Shown: positions 8,587-24,950, numbered from the stretch's first letter. The stretch: 64,000 bases of DNA from Halomonas salinarum (GCF_012062845.1 NZ_WWNB01000006.1:1-64000), one strand, 5' to 3'. Program-made: numbers and translations. Notes: generated by a model not told the origin, from the sequence alone.

Positions 8587-11196
8587 ATGACACAGGCCAG
8601 CGCCCAGCACACCCCGATGATGAGCCAGTTCCTGAAGATCAAGCGCGAGCACCCCGAGGTGCTGCTGTTCTATCGCATGGGGGACTTCTATGAACTGTTC
8701 TTCGACGACGCCAAGCGCGCCGCCAAGCTTCTTGACATCACCCTGACCCAGCGTGGTCAGTCGGCGGGCAAGCCGATCCCCATGGCAGGGGTGCCCTATC
8801 ACAGCGCCGAGGGCTACCTGGCGCGCCTGGTCAAGGCCGGCGAGTCGGTGGCGATCTGCGAGCAGATCGGCGACCCGGCCACCAGCAAGGGGCCGGTGGA
8901 GCGCAAGGTGGTGCGCATCGTCACCCCAGGCACGCTCCATGATGAGGCCCTGCTCGACGCCAACCGCGACAACTTGGTACTGGCCGCGCACCCCAAGGGC
9001 GAGACCTGGGGCCTGGCTTGGCTGGAGCTCTCCAGTGGCCGCTTCAGCGTCCTCGAGGTCGAAGGCGAGGCCGAGATGCTCGCCGAGGTACAGCGCCTCG
9101 ACCCGGCCGAGTGCTTGATCGCCGACGGCCAGGACCTGCCGCCCTCGCTTGCCGAGCGTCGTGGCCTGCGTCGCCAGAGCGATTGGCTGTTCGATCTGGA
9201 ATCGGCGACACGCACCCTGTGTGACCAGTTCGCCGTCCAGGACCTGCGCGGCTTCGGCTGTGCCCACCTCGAGGCGGCCATGACCGCCGCCGGGGTATTG
9301 ATCGACTATGCCCGAGACACCCAGCGCTCCGCGCTGCCCCACGTCACCGCCATTGGCGTCGAGAACCGCGATGATGCCGTAGTGATCGACGCCGCCAGTC
9401 GACGCAATCTCGAGATCGATACCAACCTCGGCGGCAGCAGCGACAACACCCTGGCGAGCGTGCTGGACACCACCGCCACCGCCATGGGCTCGCGCCTGAT
9501 GAAGCGTTGGCTGAACCGTCCCCTGCACGACCGCCCCCGGGTACTGGCCCGCCAGGCAGCCGTCGCACTGCTTTACCACAATGAAGCCTTTCTGCCCCTT
9601 CGTGATGACCTGAAAGCGATCGGCGACGTCGAACGTATACTTGCCCGCATCGCACTGCGCAGCGCTCGCCCCCGGGATCTGGCCCGGTTACGCGATGCCC
9701 TGAACGCCCTGCCCGGTCTCGAGGCGAATCTCTCGGGCTTCGATGAAGGAACGGCGCTCGACGAGCTCAAGCGCCATATTCATCCCTACCCGACGCTTGC
9801 CGAGACACTGAGCCGGGCGCTGATCGATAACCCGCCGGTGGTGATTCGCGATGGCGGCGTGATCGCCGATGGCTTCGACGAGGAGCTCGACGAGCAGCGC
9901 GGCCTTGCAGAGAACGCCGGCGACTATCTGATCAAGCTGGAAACCCGCGAGCGTGAACGCACCGGCCTTGCCGGTCTCAAGGTCGGCTACAATCGAGTGC
10001 ATGGCTACTACATCGAGATCCCGCGTGCCCAGGCGCGTGAGGCCCCGGCGGACTACATCCGCCGCCAGACCCTGAAGAACGCCGAGCGCTTCATCATTCC
10101 CGAGCTCAAGGAATTCGAGGACAAGGCGCTGTCGGCCAAGTCCCGGGCCCTGGGTCGCGAAAAGCTGCTCTACGAGTCACTGCTCGACACCCTGGGCGCC
10201 GAGCTCGATACCCTGCAGCACACAGGCCGGGCACTGGCCAGCCTCGACGTGCTGGCAAGCTTTGCCGAACGTGCCCAGGCGCTGGATTTCGTGCGCCCGA
10301 CGCTCACCGAGGCGCCCGGCATCAACATTCAGGGTGGACGCCACCCGGTGGTCGAGCACGTAAGCGAAGCGCCCTTCGTGCCCAATGACCTGGCACTGGA
10401 CGATACGCGGCGCATGCTGGTGATCACCGGCCCCAACATGGGCGGCAAGTCGACCTACATGCGTCAGGCGGCACTGATCACCCTGCTGGCCCATACCGGC
10501 AGCTTCGTGCCCGCCGATGCCGCCGAGATCGGCCCGGTTGATCGCATCTTTACCCGCATCGGCTCCTCGGACGACCTGGCCGGTGGTCGTTCGACCTTCA
10601 TGGTCGAGATGACCGAGACCGCCAACATCCTGCACAACGCCAGCGACAAGAGCCTGGTGTTGATGGACGAGATCGGTCGCGGCACCTCGACCTTCGATGG
10701 TCTGTCGCTTGCCTGGGCCAGTGCCGAGCACCTGACGCGCTCACGGGCCTTCACGCTGTTCGCCACTCACTACTTCGAGATGACCGCTCTGCCCGATCAG
10801 GCGCCGGGCGTGGCCAATGTTCACCTGACCGCCGCCGAGCACAAGGATGGCATCGTCTTCATGCACCGAGTGGAAGACGGCCCGGCTAGCCAGAGCTATG
10901 GCCTGCAGGTCGCCCAACTGGCAGGAGTGCCCCAGCATGTGATCGCTCGCGCCCGCGAGAAACTCGCCGTGCTCGAGCAGCAGGAGATCGATCAGGGCCA
11001 ACGCCAGACACCCCTGGCCGACCCGGCATCGGCGGGCGGACCAAACGCCGCGTCTGCTGCCCCCGCACCGCGTCAGGACGATCTGTTCGCCAGTACGCCA
11101 CACCCGCTGCTCGACGAACTGGCCGGTCTGGATATCGACGGCCTGAGTCCGCGCCAGGCCCTGGAGCTGCTCTATGCCTGGCGGGAAAAAGTCTAG
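8587..11196 (+). CDS. mutS: DNA mismatch repair protein MutS
   Basis: MutS recognises mismatches and small loops and, with MutL, starts strand-directed repair. The 869-residue product has the mismatch-reading F34-x-E36 motif in RMGDFYELF, connector, lever and clamp domains, and the C-terminal ABC ATPase with Walker [10 protein letters not shown] near residue 615-623 and the [12 protein letters not shown] signature. The tail ([14 protein letters not shown]) is a low-complexity linker before the C-terminal tetramerisation helix ([21 protein letters not shown]). It is divergent from pncC across 181 bp and followed by fdxA. Confidence 0.98.
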   Translation: MTQASAQHTPMMSQFLKIKREHPEVLLFYRMGDFYELFFDDAKRAAKLLDITLTQRGQSAGKPIPMAGVPYHSAEGYLARLVKAGESVAICEQIGDPATSKGPVERKVVRIVTPGTLHDEALLDANRDNLVLAAHPKGETWGLAWLELSSGRFSVLEVEGEAEMLAEVQRLDPAECLIADGQDLPPSLAERRGLRRQSDWLFDLESATRTLCDQFAVQDLRGFGCAHLEAAMTAAGVLIDYARDTQRSALPHVTAIGVENRDDAVVIDAASRRNLEIDTNLGGSSDNTLASVLDTTATAMGSRLMKRWLNRPLHDRPRVLARQAAVALLYHNEAFLPLRDDLKAIGDVERILARIALRSARPRDLARLRDALNALPGLEANLSGFDEGTALDELKRHIHPYPTLAETLSRALIDNPPVVIRDGGVIADGFDEELDEQRGLAENAGDYLIKLETRERERTGLAGLKVGYNRVHGYYIEIPRAQAREAPADYIRRQTLKNAERFIIPELKEFEDKALSAKSRALGREKLLYESLLDTLGAELDTLQHTGRALASLDVLASFAERAQALDFVRPTLTEAPGINIQGGRHPVVEHVSEAPFVPNDLALDDTRRMLVITGPNMGGKSTYMRQAALITLLAHTGSFVPADAAEIGPVDRIFTRIGSSDDLAGGRSTFMVEMTETANILHNASDKSLVLMDEIGRGTSTFDGLSLAWASAEHLTRSRAFTLFATHYFEMTALPDQAPGVANVHLTAAEHKDGIVFMHRVEDGPASQSYGLQVAQLAGVPQHVIARAREKLAVLEQQEIDQGQRQTPLADPASAGGPNAASAAPAPRQDDLFASTPHPLLDELAGLDIDGLSPRQALELLYAWREKV

Positions 11197-11497
11197 CCAT
11201 GCCGATATTTACCCGCCACGGGGGCAACTGGCCTGGCCGTTGACAACAGGACTGACACAGACGCTGCGCGCCGGATGGACGAAGAACGCCGCATAACGGG
11301 CATGGATTCATGCCGAAACGTTCTTCCCCCCGGCCGCTGCGATGACTTGCTGGCCCTGCACGCCACGACTAGAATATTGCCCCATTAGAATAGCGGCTTC
11401 TAATGATCAAGCCGCTTATAACTAGATTTAGCACACGACTCCATCAGGCTCACGGCATATCACCGAGACCCTGACAGCTAACGATCGAGGAAGACCC
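11197..11497. other. mutS-fdxA intergenic region
   Basis: There is no credible gene. An inverted repeat, AGCGGCTT (11392-11399) and AAGCCGCT (11409-11416), stands about 100 bp before fdxA. It could end mutS transcription or be an operator for fdxA; with no U run I leave the role open. Confidence 0.5.
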
Positions 11498-11821
11498 ATG
11501 ACATTCGTCGTCACCGAGAACTGCATTAAGTGCAAGTACACCGACTGCGTGGAGGTCTGCCCGGTAGACTGCTTCTACGAAGGTCCCAACTTCCTGGTCA
11601 TTCACCCCGACGAGTGCATCGATTGCGCCCTGTGCGAGCCGGAATGCCCTGCGGAGGCCATCTTCTCCGAAGACGAACTCCCCGAGGGGCAGCAAGAATT
11701 CATCGAGCTCAACGCCGAGCTGTCCGAGGTCTGGCCGAACATTGCCGAGAAGAAGGACCCGCTGCCTGACGCTGAAGAGTGGGACGGCAAAAGCGACAAG
11801 AAGGAATTGCTCGAGCGCTGA
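11498..11821 (+). CDS. fdxA: 7Fe ferredoxin FdxA
   Basis: Small electron carrier of 107 residues, the length of Azotobacter ferredoxin I and Pseudomonas FdxA. The first cluster region shows [17 protein letters not shown], and the second [12 protein letters not shown], consistent with one 3Fe-4S and one 4Fe-4S centre. The acidic C-terminal extension is typical of the family. A GAGGAAG site precedes the ATG. The gene is flanked by mutS and, convergently, a CsrB/RsmZ-like RNA; the fdxA-rsmZ neighbourhood is also known from P. aeruginosa. Confidence 0.96.
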   Translation: MTFVVTENCIKCKYTDCVEVCPVDCFYEGPNFLVIHPDECIDCALCEPECPAEAIFSEDELPEGQQEFIELNAELSEVWPNIAEKKDPLPDAEEWDGKSDKKELLER

Positions 11822-11860
11822 GACCCCGCCATCAACGATGGCCGACAGGCGTAGTCCACG

Positions 11861-11896
11861 AAAAAGGGGCCGGCGATTTCTCGCCGGCCCCTTTTT
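11861..11896. terminator. fdxA terminator (bidirectional)
   Basis: A perfect 16-bp stem AAAAAGGGGCCGGCGA pairs with TCGCCGGCCCCTTTTT around a TTTC loop, 39 bp after the fdxA stop. The A and T tracts at either end allow termination on both strands, separating fdxA from the convergent small RNA. Confidence 0.95.
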
Positions 11897-11996
11897 ATGG
11901 CCGGATTATGGCCAGAACGCTCTACATAGAACGTGATCCGCAGAACCTTGTGCCCACAACGCTATGTGAGGTTGCAGAGACTTTTCCCACACGCAT

Positions 11997-12021
11997 AAAA
12001 AAAGGCGACCCGAAGGTCGCC
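11997..12021 (-). terminator. terminator of the CsrB/RsmZ-like RNA
   Basis: On the minus strand GGCGACC-TTCG-GGTCGCC forms a 7-bp stem with a stable UUCG tetraloop, followed by seven T residues. No protein gene on this strand needs it, since eno has its own terminator at 12422-12447; that is what drew attention to the small RNA. Confidence 0.95.
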
Positions 12022-12169
12022 CGCTCCTAGCCGTTTCCTTGAGCATGTCCCTATGCCCGCTTCCTCGGGTGACTTCCCTGCCCGGGAACGACATCCTGTC
12101 GCACCAAGCGCACCCGTCTACCATCCCGTTGCATCCTGCCGGGAAAGCGTCCTGCTTTCCCACATCCCA
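11997..12169 (-). ncRNA. rsmZ: CsrB/RsmZ-type CsrA-sequestering small RNA
   Basis: About 173 nt on the minus strand, ending in its own intrinsic terminator. It holds eleven GGA motifs, many in hairpin loops: stem GGGAAAGC/GCTTTCCC with loop AGGAC (12141-12161); CGACA-GGA-TGTCG (12089-12101), containing ACAGGATGT, close to the CsrA SELEX consensus; GCAT-AGGGAC-ATGC (12043-12056); and GCA-GGA-TGC (12131-12139). Such RNAs titrate CsrA away from its mRNA targets. It has a sigma-70-like promoter and, about 180 bp upstream, a GacA-type box. Its place next to fdxA matches rsmZ in P. aeruginosa. No sensible ORF occupies it. The 5' end is predicted from the promoter, not known. Confidence 0.87.
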
Positions 12170-12174
12170 AGCGT

Positions 12175-12202
12175 ATTGTGGCACCTATAGCGATGTTCTC
12201 AA
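12175..12202 (-). promoter_or_regulatory. promoter of the CsrB/RsmZ-like RNA
   Basis: Minus strand -35 TTGAGA (12197-12202), 16-bp spacer, -10 CACAAT (12175-12180). A start about 7 nt later falls near 12169, just before the first GGA motif. The boxes are moderate, as expected for an activator-dependent promoter. Confidence 0.6.
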
Positions 12203-12240
12203 GTCGACCCATATAGGGAGAAAGCACTAGCCAACACATG

Positions 12241-12269
12241 TTGAAATAAATATTTTTATTTATTTTCAA
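12241..12269. promoter_or_regulatory. AT-rich inverted repeat between GacA box and small-RNA promoter
   Basis: TTGAAATAAATA and TATTTATTTTCAA form an imperfect AT-only palindrome in an otherwise GC-rich neighbourhood. In Pseudomonas the equivalent interval of rsmZ is bent or bound by IHF and related proteins; a similar architectural role is an inference here. Confidence 0.5.
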
Positions 12270-12340
12270 TGACTTAAAAACAACAAGGTAAGCTAAGAGT
12301 GATCATTTATTGATCGACATCATGTTTTTCGGGGCAAAGT

Positions 12341-12358
12341 TGTCGGCAATCTCTTACA
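12341..12358 (-). promoter_or_regulatory. GacA-type upstream activating box
   Basis: The minus strand reads TGTAAG-AGATTG-CCGACA. It matches the GacA consensus TGTAAG-N6-CTTACA at 10 of 12 defined positions, with the left half perfect. It lies about 180 bp before the predicted start of the small RNA, the spacing known for rsmZ in Pseudomonas. Confidence 0.7.
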
Positions 12359-12421
12359 CGCAATGAGGATATGGTCGGCATCTCCCCCTTGCGGATGCGC
12401 TCAAAACCGCCGCCCGATACG

Positions 12422-12447
12422 AAAAAAGGCGCCCGCAGGCGCCTTTT
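12422..12447 (-). terminator. eno terminator
   Basis: On the minus strand AAAAGGCGCC pairs with GGCGCCTTTT around a TGCG loop, followed by further T residues, 48 bp after the eno stop codon. Confidence 0.9.
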
Positions 12448-12494
12448 CCACTCATCTTTCCAATATCACAGGTCATCACCGACCCATGCGGATG

Positions 12495-13802
<1,308 letters not shown>

Positions 13803-13947
13803 TTAATTAATGCTAAGCGTTGATCCAGTCGACTTGTCTGGAGGGAATCACGGCTCCGCTCGAAAACTGTCGTCTATCCGGCACGTCATTCAAGGCATCA
13901 GGCGCCCGAAAGCCGGGTCATGCGGCCTGCCGCCACCCGTGCCTCGA

Positions 13948-16491
<2,544 letters not shown>

Positions 16492-16660
16492 TCAGAAGGC
16501 GCGGCAGGAAACCGCACCAGGATGGGACGACAGAGTAGCAGAATCGCCTTGGCGGCTCAATTTGCCATGCGCGCCATCGCTAAGGCGGTTTTCCCCGCCA
16601 GGAGCACACGTCCTTTTCCGGGAGGAAAAAGACGTGTCGCGCTGACCTGTCACCGTTGCC

Positions 16661-18135
<1,475 letters not shown>

Positions 18136-18216
18136 TCAGGGCGGAGCCAGTGATACTGGCTCCGCCGGGACGCGGCCGCCGGAACTCGGTCTGTGGGGCC
18201 GCTGCCGGGACGTCGC

Positions 18217-21200
18217 TTACTCCGGCCGCCGCCGAGACTCGGCGAGCAGACTGCCAAGACTCGCGGCCTTGGGCTTCACCAGCCAGAAGTGGCGGATGAA
18301 GTGGCCGAAGTCCTCGAGTATCTCTTCACCGCGCGCTGAGCCGGTGGTAGCGACATAGTCCTCGATGACCTCCCTCAGGTGGCGCCGGTACGCCTCCATT
18401 GCCTCGGTGTTGATCCGGTGGATTTCCACCAGCTCGTGGTTGTACTTGTCGACGAAGGTACGGTCTTCGTCAATGACGTAGGCAAAGCCGCCGGTCATGC
18501 CCGCGCCAAAGTTGACGCCGGTCGCGCCAAGCACCGTGACCAACCCGCCGGTCATGTACTCGCAGCAGTGATCCCCGGCACCCTCGATGACCGCAGTGGC
18601 ACCGGAATTGCGCACCGCGAACCGCTCGCCGGCGGTGCCAGCGGCGTAAAGCGTGCCGCCGGTAGCGCCATACAGGCAGGTATTACCGATGATGGCCGTC
18701 TTGTGACTCTCGAAGTGGCTGCCGGCCGGCGGCACGATGGTGATCGAACCACCGTTCATGCCCTTGCCGACATAGTCGTTGGCATCGCCTTCGAGATACA
18801 GGTTCAGACCGCAAGCGTTCCACACCCCGAAGCTCTGCCCCGCCACGCCCTTGAAACGCGCAGTAATAGGCGCGTCTTCGAGACCGGCCTCACCATAGCG
18901 CTTGGCGATGGCCCCGGAGGTCATGGCCGCCACACTGCGATCACAGTTGGTGATGGTGAAATCGAACTCGCCACCGGATTTCTCGTCGATCGCCGAGCGT
19001 AGCGCCTCCAGCACCTCCAGGTTCTTGGCACCCGGGTCATGGGGCACGTTGCGATTGACGTGGCAGAACTGGGGAGCACCAGCCGGCACGTGGTCGTTCT
19101 CAAGCAGCGGCGTCAGGTCGAGCTTGCGCTGAGCGCTGGTCTGGCCCTCGAGCACCTCGAGCAGATCGGTGCGTCCGATCAGATCGGTGAGCTTGCGCAC
19201 CCCGAGCAGCGACATCAGTTCACGCACTTCCTCGGCGATGAAGCGGAAGTAGTGCTTGACCATGTCAACGGTGCCGCGGAAGTGTTCGTCACGCAGGAAC
19301 TGGTCCTGTGTCGCCACACCGGTCGCGCAGTTGTTGAGGTGACAGATACGCAGGTACTTGCAGCCCAGCGCGACCATTGGCGCGGTGCCGAAGCCGAAGC
19401 TCTCGGCGCCGAGAATCGCCGCCTTGACCACATCGAGACCGGTCTTCAGACCGCCATCGGTCTGCAGGCGGATCTTGTCACGCAGGCCATTGATGCGCAG
19501 CGCCTGGTGAACCTCAGGCAGGCCGAGCTCCCAGGGGCTGCCTGCATGCTTGATCGAGGTCAGCGGGCTCGCCGCGGTCCCCCCGTCATAGCCTGACACG
19601 GTGATCAGGTCGGCATAGGCCTTGGCCACGCCGGTGGCGATGGTGCCGATGCCGGGCTCGGAGACCAGCTTGACCGACACCTGGGCGTCCGGGTTGACCT
19701 GCTTGAGATCGAAGATCAGCTGCGCCAGGTCCTCGATCGAGTAGATATCGTGGTGCGGCGGCGGCGAGATCAGCGTGACGCCGGGGACCGCATAGCGTAG
19801 CCGGCCGATCATCTCGTTGACCTTGCCACCGGGCAGCTGACCGCCTTCACCGGGCTTGGCGCCCTGGGCGACCTTGATCTGCAATACTTCGGCATTGACC
19901 AGGTAGGTCGGCGTAACACCGAACCGCCCAGAAGCGATCTGCTTGATCTTCGACGAGCGGATGGTGCCGTAGCGCGCCGGATCCTCGCCCCCTTCGCCGG
20001 AATTGGAGCGGCCGCCGGTCTCGTTCATTGCCTGAGCCAGCGCCTCGTGGGCCTCCGGTGACAGGGCGCCGAGCGACATACCGGCACTATCGAAGCGCGG
20101 AATCAGTTCATCCGTGGTCTCGACTTCCTCGAGTGGCACCGGCTCGGCGGCAGGCTTCAAGACCAGAAGATCGCGAATGGTGGCCACCGGGCGCTCGTTG
20201 ACCAGGCCAGCGAACTTCTTCCACTTCTGATAATCGCCCTGCTGGACCGCCTCCTGAAGGGTGGTCACCACATCGGGGTTGTAGGCGTGGTATTCCTTGC
20301 CATGGACATACTTGACCAGACCGCCCTGGTCAATGCTCTTGCGTGGTGTCCAGGCCCGGCGAGCCAGCAGTTCCTGCTGCATTTGCAGCTCGCTGAACCC
20401 AGCCCCCTGAATGCGCGATGCCATGTTGGTGAAGCACAGATCCATCACCTCGTCGCCAAGACCCACTGCCTCGAAAAGCTGGGCGCCGCGATAGGACGCC
20501 AGGGTCGAGATCCCCATCTTGGAGAGGATCTTGAACAGGCCCTTCTGCAGCCCCTTGCGGTAGTTCTCGCGCGCATCCGCCGGATTACCGGTCAATTCAC
20601 CGGTGCGGTGCATGTCGGCCATCACATGGTAGGCCAGGTAGGGATAGACCGCCGTGGCACCGACCCCGAACAGCACGGCCATCTGGTGGGCGTCGCGGGC
20701 ATAGCCGGTCTCGACGACCAGGTTGACCCGCGGACGCAGCGCCTTCTGTCCCAGATGGTGGTGCACGGCACCCACGGCAAGCGCCGCCTGGATCGGCAGC
20801 TGGCCTTTCTTGAGGCCGGCATCACTGAGTACCAGCACGACTTTGCCGCTGCGAGCAGCATCGGCGGCCTGGCGACACAGCACCTGAATGGCCTGTTTGA
20901 GCCCGGTGGTCTCGGGATCATAGGCAAGCGACAGGGTCTGACTGGCGAACGCCGGGTCGTCCTGACTGATCAGCGCGGTAAACTTGCGCGGTGAAAGCAC
21001 AGGCGTGGTCAGAATCAAGCGATGTGCGTGCTCGGGCGTTGCATCGAAGACGTTAAGCTCAGCACCGCAAATGGTCTCCAGCGACATCACGATGGCTTCG
21101 CGCAGCGGATCGATCGGCGGGTTGGTGACCTGAGCAAATTTCTGGCGGAAGTGGTCGGTGAGCAGGCGCTCATGGCCCGACAACACCGCCATGGGCGTAT

Positions 21201-22668
21201 CGTCGCCCATCGAGCCCACGGCTTCCTGACCACTTTCGGCCAGTGGGCGCAGCAACTGGTCACGCTCCTCGAAGGTGATCTGAAAGAGCTTCTGGTGGAC
21301 ATTGAGCTCATCGGTGCCCATGGGCTGGAAGCGGGCCAGCTCGGTCAGGGCGGATTCCAGATAGTTGGCCTCGTCCTTGAGCCAGCGACGATAGGGAAAC
21401 GCCGACTTCAAACGGTTGTCGATGTCTTCGGTGTGCAGAATCTCACCGGTCTGGGTGTCGATCCCCAGCACCTTGCCGGGCCCGACGCGCCCCTTGGCCA
21501 CTACATCTTCAGGCCGGTAATTGTAGGTACCGATCTCGGAGGCAAGGGTAATATAGCCGTTCTTGGTGATGACCCAGCGGGCCGGACGCAGGCCATTGCG
21601 ATCCAGCATGCAGACGGCGTGGCGACCATCGGTCATCACCATGCCGGCGGGGCCGTCCCAGGGCTCCATGTGCATGGAGTTGTATTCATAGAAGGCGCGC
21701 AGATCGCCGTCCATGGTCTCCACGTTCTGCCAGGCCGGCGGCACCATCATGCGCACGGCGTTGTAGATGTCCATGCCCCCGGCCATCAACACTTCGAGCA
21801 TGTTATCCATGCTCGATGAGTCAGAGCCGGAAGTATTGACGATCTCGTCGAGCTCGGCGATCTCGGGCAGCCGATCACTGACGAAGTTCTCCTTGCGCGA
21901 GTTGGCCCAGCCGCGGTTGGCCTCAATGGTGTTGATCTCGCCGTTGTGCGCCAGCAGGCGAAACGGCTGCGCCAGTGGCCAACGCGGGGCAGTATTGGTC
22001 GAGAAGCGCTGGTGGAAGACACAGATCGCGGTCTCGAGCCGCTCGTCATTCAGATCCTGATAGAAGGTGGGCAGGTCCACCGGCATCATCAGACCTTTAT
22101 AGGACACCACCTGAGAAGACAGCGAACAGACATAGAACTCGGGTTCGCGAGACAGCTTCTCCTCGGCGCGGCGCCGTGCCATGAACAGGTCCACGCCAAG
22201 GTCGGCCTCGAGACGGTCGTCCCCAGCAGAGACGAAGACCTGACGAATACGCGGCAGACAGTCGAGTGCCATCGGGCCACAGACGCTCGGGTCGGTGGGC
22301 ACTCTGCGCCAGCCATGTACGGTCAGGCCACGCGCTTCAAGCTCACCGTCCAGCACCTCACGAGCAGCCTGCTCGCGGGCATCGTCGTCGGGCAGGAAAA
22401 TGCTGCCCACGGCAAAGCCCTCACCCAGCTCGACGCCCAGTGACTCCCGAGCCACGGCCCGCATGAAGTCGACAGGCATCTTCAGCAGCAGGCCACAGCC
22501 GTCACCGGTCTTGCCATCGGCGGCGATACCGCCGCGATGCGTCATACAGGTCAGCGACTCGATAGCGGTCTTGAGCAGGTCATGGCTGGCCTGTCCTTCC
22601 ATGTGCGCAATCAGGCCGAAGCCGCAGTTGTCGCGAAATTCATCGGGCTGGTGGAGACCTTGTCTCAT
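18217..22668 (-). CDS. gltB: glutamate synthase large subunit
   Basis: Large subunit of NADPH glutamate synthase, the ammonium-assimilating partner of glutamine synthetase. The 1483-residue product begins with a 14-residue propeptide; cleavage before C15 ([11 protein letters not shown]) would free the N-terminal cysteine nucleophile of the glutaminase domain, as in the family. The central FMN domain contains the Fe-S cysteines in [15 protein letters not shown], and the C-terminal part is the glycine-rich beta-helix ([14 protein letters not shown]). It heads the gltBD operon and has an unusually long upstream region. Confidence 0.98.
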   Translation of the reverse strand: MRQGLHQPDEFRDNCGFGLIAHMEGQASHDLLKTAIESLTCMTHRGGIAADGKTGDGCGLLLKMPVDFMRAVARESLGVELGEGFAVGSIFLPDDDAREQAAREVLDGELEARGLTVHGWRRVPTDPSVCGPMALDCLPRIRQVFVSAGDDRLEADLGVDLFMARRRAEEKLSREPEFYVCSLSSQVVSYKGLMMPVDLPTFYQDLNDERLETAICVFHQRFSTNTAPRWPLAQPFRLLAHNGEINTIEANRGWANSRKENFVSDRLPEIAELDEIVNTSGSDSSSMDNMLEVLMAGGMDIYNAVRMMVPPAWQNVETMDGDLRAFYEYNSMHMEPWDGPAGMVMTDGRHAVCMLDRNGLRPARWVITKNGYITLASEIGTYNYRPEDVVAKGRVGPGKVLGIDTQTGEILHTEDIDNRLKSAFPYRRWLKDEANYLESALTELARFQPMGTDELNVHQKLFQITFEERDQLLRPLAESGQEAVGSMGDDTPMAVLSGHERLLTDHFRQKFAQVTNPPIDPLREAIVMSLETICGAELNVFDATPEHAHRLILTTPVLSPRKFTALISQDDPAFASQTLSLAYDPETTGLKQAIQVLCRQAADAARSGKVVLVLSDAGLKKGQLPIQAALAVGAVHHHLGQKALRPRVNLVVETGYARDAHQMAVLFGVGATAVYPYLAYHVMADMHRTGELTGNPADARENYRKGLQKGLFKILSKMGISTLASYRGAQLFEAVGLGDEVMDLCFTNMASRIQGAGFSELQMQQELLARRAWTPRKSIDQGGLVKYVHGKEYHAYNPDVVTTLQEAVQQGDYQKWKKFAGLVNERPVATIRDLLVLKPAAEPVPLEEVETTDELIPRFDSAGMSLGALSPEAHEALAQAMNETGGRSNSGEGGEDPARYGTIRSSKIKQIASGRFGVTPTYLVNAEVLQIKVAQGAKPGEGGQLPGGKVNEMIGRLRYAVPGVTLISPPPHHDIYSIEDLAQLIFDLKQVNPDAQVSVKLVSEPGIGTIATGVAKAYADLITVSGYDGGTAASPLTSIKHAGSPWELGLPEVHQALRINGLRDKIRLQTDGGLKTGLDVVKAAILGAESFGFGTAPMVALGCKYLRICHLNNCATGVATQDQFLRDEHFRGTVDMVKHYFRFIAEEVRELMSLLGVRKLTDLIGRTDLLEVLEGQTSAQRKLDLTPLLENDHVPAGAPQFCHVNRNVPHDPGAKNLEVLEALRSAIDEKSGGEFDFTITNCDRSVAAMTSGAIAKRYGEAGLEDAPITARFKGVAGQSFGVWNACGLNLYLEGDANDYVGKGMNGGSITIVPPAGSHFESHKTAIIGNTCLYGATGGTLYAAGTAGERFAVRNSGATAVIEGAGDHCCEYMTGGLVTVLGATGVNFGAGMTGGFAYVIDEDRTFVDKYNHELVEIHRINTEAMEAYRRHLREVIEDYVATTGSARGEEILEDFGHFIRHFWLVKPKAASLGSLLAESRRRPE

Positions 22669-23200
22669 GGGCGCACCTCATCAATATCAGTAGTCTTGTG
22701 TCCAGATGGCTTCTGCGATATCTTTATTGGTTTTTCTTTTCCCACATATCGCTGATACATGCCGGTTTCTGGCGCCAAAAAAGGCCGTCCAGCATAGCCA
22801 TCCCCCTCTTCCGGCGCAATTCCCTGCCCGCCCAGACCGAAAAAAAATCGCCTGAAATCGGCACCTTAGCGAACCAGTCAAGCAAAAAACCCTGACAGGT
22901 CAACTACTTGGCCATGCCTGACGTACAGAGTCAGCAATAGTAGACTTTAGTCGAAAAAGGAAGCTCAATGGCATGCCAATCATGCATAAGGCATGCGTAT
23001 TCCTTTATGCCGGACGACACCCACGCATCGCCACATTGATGCGCCTGATCATTCGCTCCCGGAAGCAGCCAGTAATGTGTTGCCCCGCCGACGCCTCTCG
23101 ACACCTTTGTCTGCAAAGGTCTGTCTTGCCAAGCGCCTGCCTTTAAAAACCGCGCCCCAACGACGTAACGCGCTTGGGCCATGTCTGAAACGCCGAGCAC
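22669..23200. other. long upstream region of gltBD
   Basis: About 530 bp without a convincing gene lie between the aroB terminator and gltB. I see a likely promoter (22791-22819), a small hairpin ACCTTTG-CAGA-CAAAGGT on the minus strand near 23101-23118, and two direct GGCATGC copies about 20 bp apart near 22972-22997 with ATGCAT between them. The 89-codon minus frame here resembles nothing known. In Pseudomonas a damX-like gene sits between aroB and gltB; it is absent here. Confidence 0.5.
22791..22819 (-). promoter_or_regulatory. predicted gltBD promoter
   Basis: On the minus strand -35 TTGCGC (22814-22819) and -10 TATGCT (22791-22796) are 17 bp apart, giving a leader of about 115 nt before the gltB start, which has an AGGTG ribosome-binding site. 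Confidence 0.5.
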
Positions 23201-23228
23201 AAAAAAGCGCCCGTGAAAACGGACGCTT
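23201..23228 (-). terminator. terminator of the pil-aroK-aroB operon
   Basis: On the minus strand AAGCGTCCGT pairs with ACGGGCGCTT around a TTTC loop (one G-T pair) and runs into six T residues, 34 bp after the aroB stop. Confidence 0.9.
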
Positions 23229-23261
23229 GATCATCAAGATGGCCATCGACAGCGGCTTGCC

Positions 23262-24365
23262 TCAGCGGCGGGGAAAGTCCGCCAGCAGGGCGGCGAGCGT
23301 ATCGGTCGGCGTCGTATCATGCAGACAGGCACCGCCCAGACTTCTCAACAACACCAGGCGTAGCCGAGCATCGATATTTTTCTTGTCCAGGCGCATCACG
23401 GCCAGAAAGTCATCCACCTCCATGTCCGCCGGCGCCGCCAGCGGCAGGCCAGCGGCAGCGATCACCGACTCCACGCGGGCCACCTCGGCCTCGCTCAGCC
23501 AACCCAGGCGCTTTGACAGCTCGGCTGCCATCAGCATGCCAGTCCCCACCGCTTCGCCATGAAGCCAGCTGCCATAGCCCTGGTGCGCTTCGATGGCATG
23601 CCCGAAGGTATGCCCCAGGTTCAGTAACGCCCGAGCGCCCTGCTCGGTCTCGTCAGCGGCGACCACCTCTGCCTTGATGGCGCAGCTTCGGTAGATCGCC
23701 TCGCGCAGCGTTTCTCCATCCACTCCGCGTAGCGCTCCCATCTGCGCTTCAAGCCAGACAAGAAAATCGAGATCGCGTATCAGACCATACTTGATGACCT
23801 CGGCGAGCCCCGCCGAAAGCTCCCGGGATGGCAGAGTGGCAAGGGTATCGGTATCAATGAGCACGGCCTTTGGCTGCCAGAAGGCGCCGATCATGTTCTT
23901 GCCGCGAGGATGGTTCACTCCCGTCTTGCCACCCACCGAGGAATCAACCTGAGACAGCAGGGTTGTCGGCACCTGAATGAAGGCGACACCACGCTGATAG
24001 CAGGCCGCCGCATACCCGGTCATGTCGCCTACCACCCCGCCGCCCAGGGCGATAAGGGTGCAGCGACGATTGAAACCAGCGGCCAGCAGGGCATCCCAGA
24101 TAACAGACACCGACTCCAGCGTCTTGGTATGTTCACCGTCCGGCAGTATCACCTCGCCGACCTCGAGACCGTCAGGAAGCCCCCGCTTGAAGGCCTCGAG
24201 ATAGAGCGGCGCGATCGTCTCATTGGTAACGATCATGACCTGACGTCCGGCCAGGTAGGGTGTAACGGCATCGGGACGGCCGAGCAGGCCGGGGCCAATA
24301 TGAATCGGATAACTGCGCTCATCGAGCGCTACGCTCAGGGTGCGGATAGCAGCAGACTGGGGCAT
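23262..24365 (-). CDS. aroB: 3-dehydroquinate synthase
   Basis: Second shikimate pathway enzyme; turns DAHP into 3-dehydroquinate using NAD+ and a metal ion. The 367-residue product has the family motifs [35 protein letters not shown] for NAD binding, and the metal-ligand histidines in [11 protein letters not shown]. aroK lies 36 bp upstream. The aroK-aroB pair downstream of pilQ is the conserved gammaproteobacterial arrangement. Confidence 0.97.
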   Translation of the reverse strand: MPQSAAIRTLSVALDERSYPIHIGPGLLGRPDAVTPYLAGRQVMIVTNETIAPLYLEAFKRGLPDGLEVGEVILPDGEHTKTLESVSVIWDALLAAGFNRRCTLIALGGGVVGDMTGYAAACYQRGVAFIQVPTTLLSQVDSSVGGKTGVNHPRGKNMIGAFWQPKAVLIDTDTLATLPSRELSAGLAEVIKYGLIRDLDFLVWLEAQMGALRGVDGETLREAIYRSCAIKAEVVAADETEQGARALLNLGHTFGHAIEAHQGYGSWLHGEAVGTGMLMAAELSKRLGWLSEAEVARVESVIAAAGLPLAAPADMEVDDFLAVMRLDKKNIDARLRLVLLRSLGGACLHDTTPTDTLAALLADFPRR

Positions 24366-24401
24366 GAAGAAGACTCGTTGGGAAAACGTGGCAGTTCGCG
24401 A

Positions 24402-24950
24402 TCAGGCCTTGCAGGACATCAGCGGATCAAGCTGGCGTGCCACCCGACGCACGATCTCTCCCACCACCGCTTTCGGGCCACGACGGTCGGTGCGCACCAC
24501 CAGGTCCGCCGTCGCCCGATACAAAGGATCGCGACGGGTAAACAGTGTGCGCAATACCTCCTCACGATCGTCTCGCTGCAACAACGGCCGATTGCGGTCG
24601 CGAGCGGTGCGCTTCAACTGCTGCTCGACGGTGGTGTAGAGATAGATCACGGTGCCGCGCTCACGAAGCGCACGACGATTGGCTTCGCGCATCACAGCGC
24701 CACCGCCGGTGGCCATGACCACATTGGGGCACCGCGTCAGTTCACCGATCACCTGTTGTTCACGCTCGCGAAACCCGGCTTCGCCCTCGACATCGAAGAT
24801 CCAGGGGATGTCGGCGCCGCATCGCGCCTGTATCTCATGGTCGCTGTCGAAGAACTCACGGCCTAGTTCGGCCGCCAACAAGCGACCGATCGTGCTTTTA
24901 CCAGCCCCCATGGGACCGATAAGAAAGAGATTGGGAAGATCGTCCTGCAT
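24402..24950 (-). CDS. aroK: shikimate kinase
   Basis: Phosphorylates shikimate at the 3-hydroxyl in the aromatic pathway. The 182-residue protein is of usual length and has the Walker A loop GPMGAGKST near residues 12-20, the shikimate-binding [11 protein letters not shown], and GGGAVMR. Its ATG shares a base with the pilQ stop codon, so translation is likely coupled to the pilus gene. Confidence 0.96.
   Translation of the reverse strand: MQDDLPNLFLIGPMGAGKSTIGRLLAAELGREFFDSDHEIQARCGADIPWIFDVEGEAGFREREQQVIGELTRCPNVVMATGGGAVMREANRRALRERGTVIYLYTTVEQQLKRTARDRNRPLLQRDDREEVLRTLFTRRDPLYRATADLVVRTDRRGPKAVVGEIVRRVARQLDPLMSCKA

Noticed and set aside
10886-11311. minus-strand frame beginning with a CPLC...CQSC zinc-ribbon look
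   Set aside because: Most of it is antisense to the mutS 3' end, and the cysteine pattern covers only the first twenty-odd residues with no ribosome-binding site.
22931-23200. 89-codon minus-strand frame upstream of gltB
   Set aside because: No convincing ribosome-binding site or family features; it reaches the aroB terminator and looks like a random open frame.
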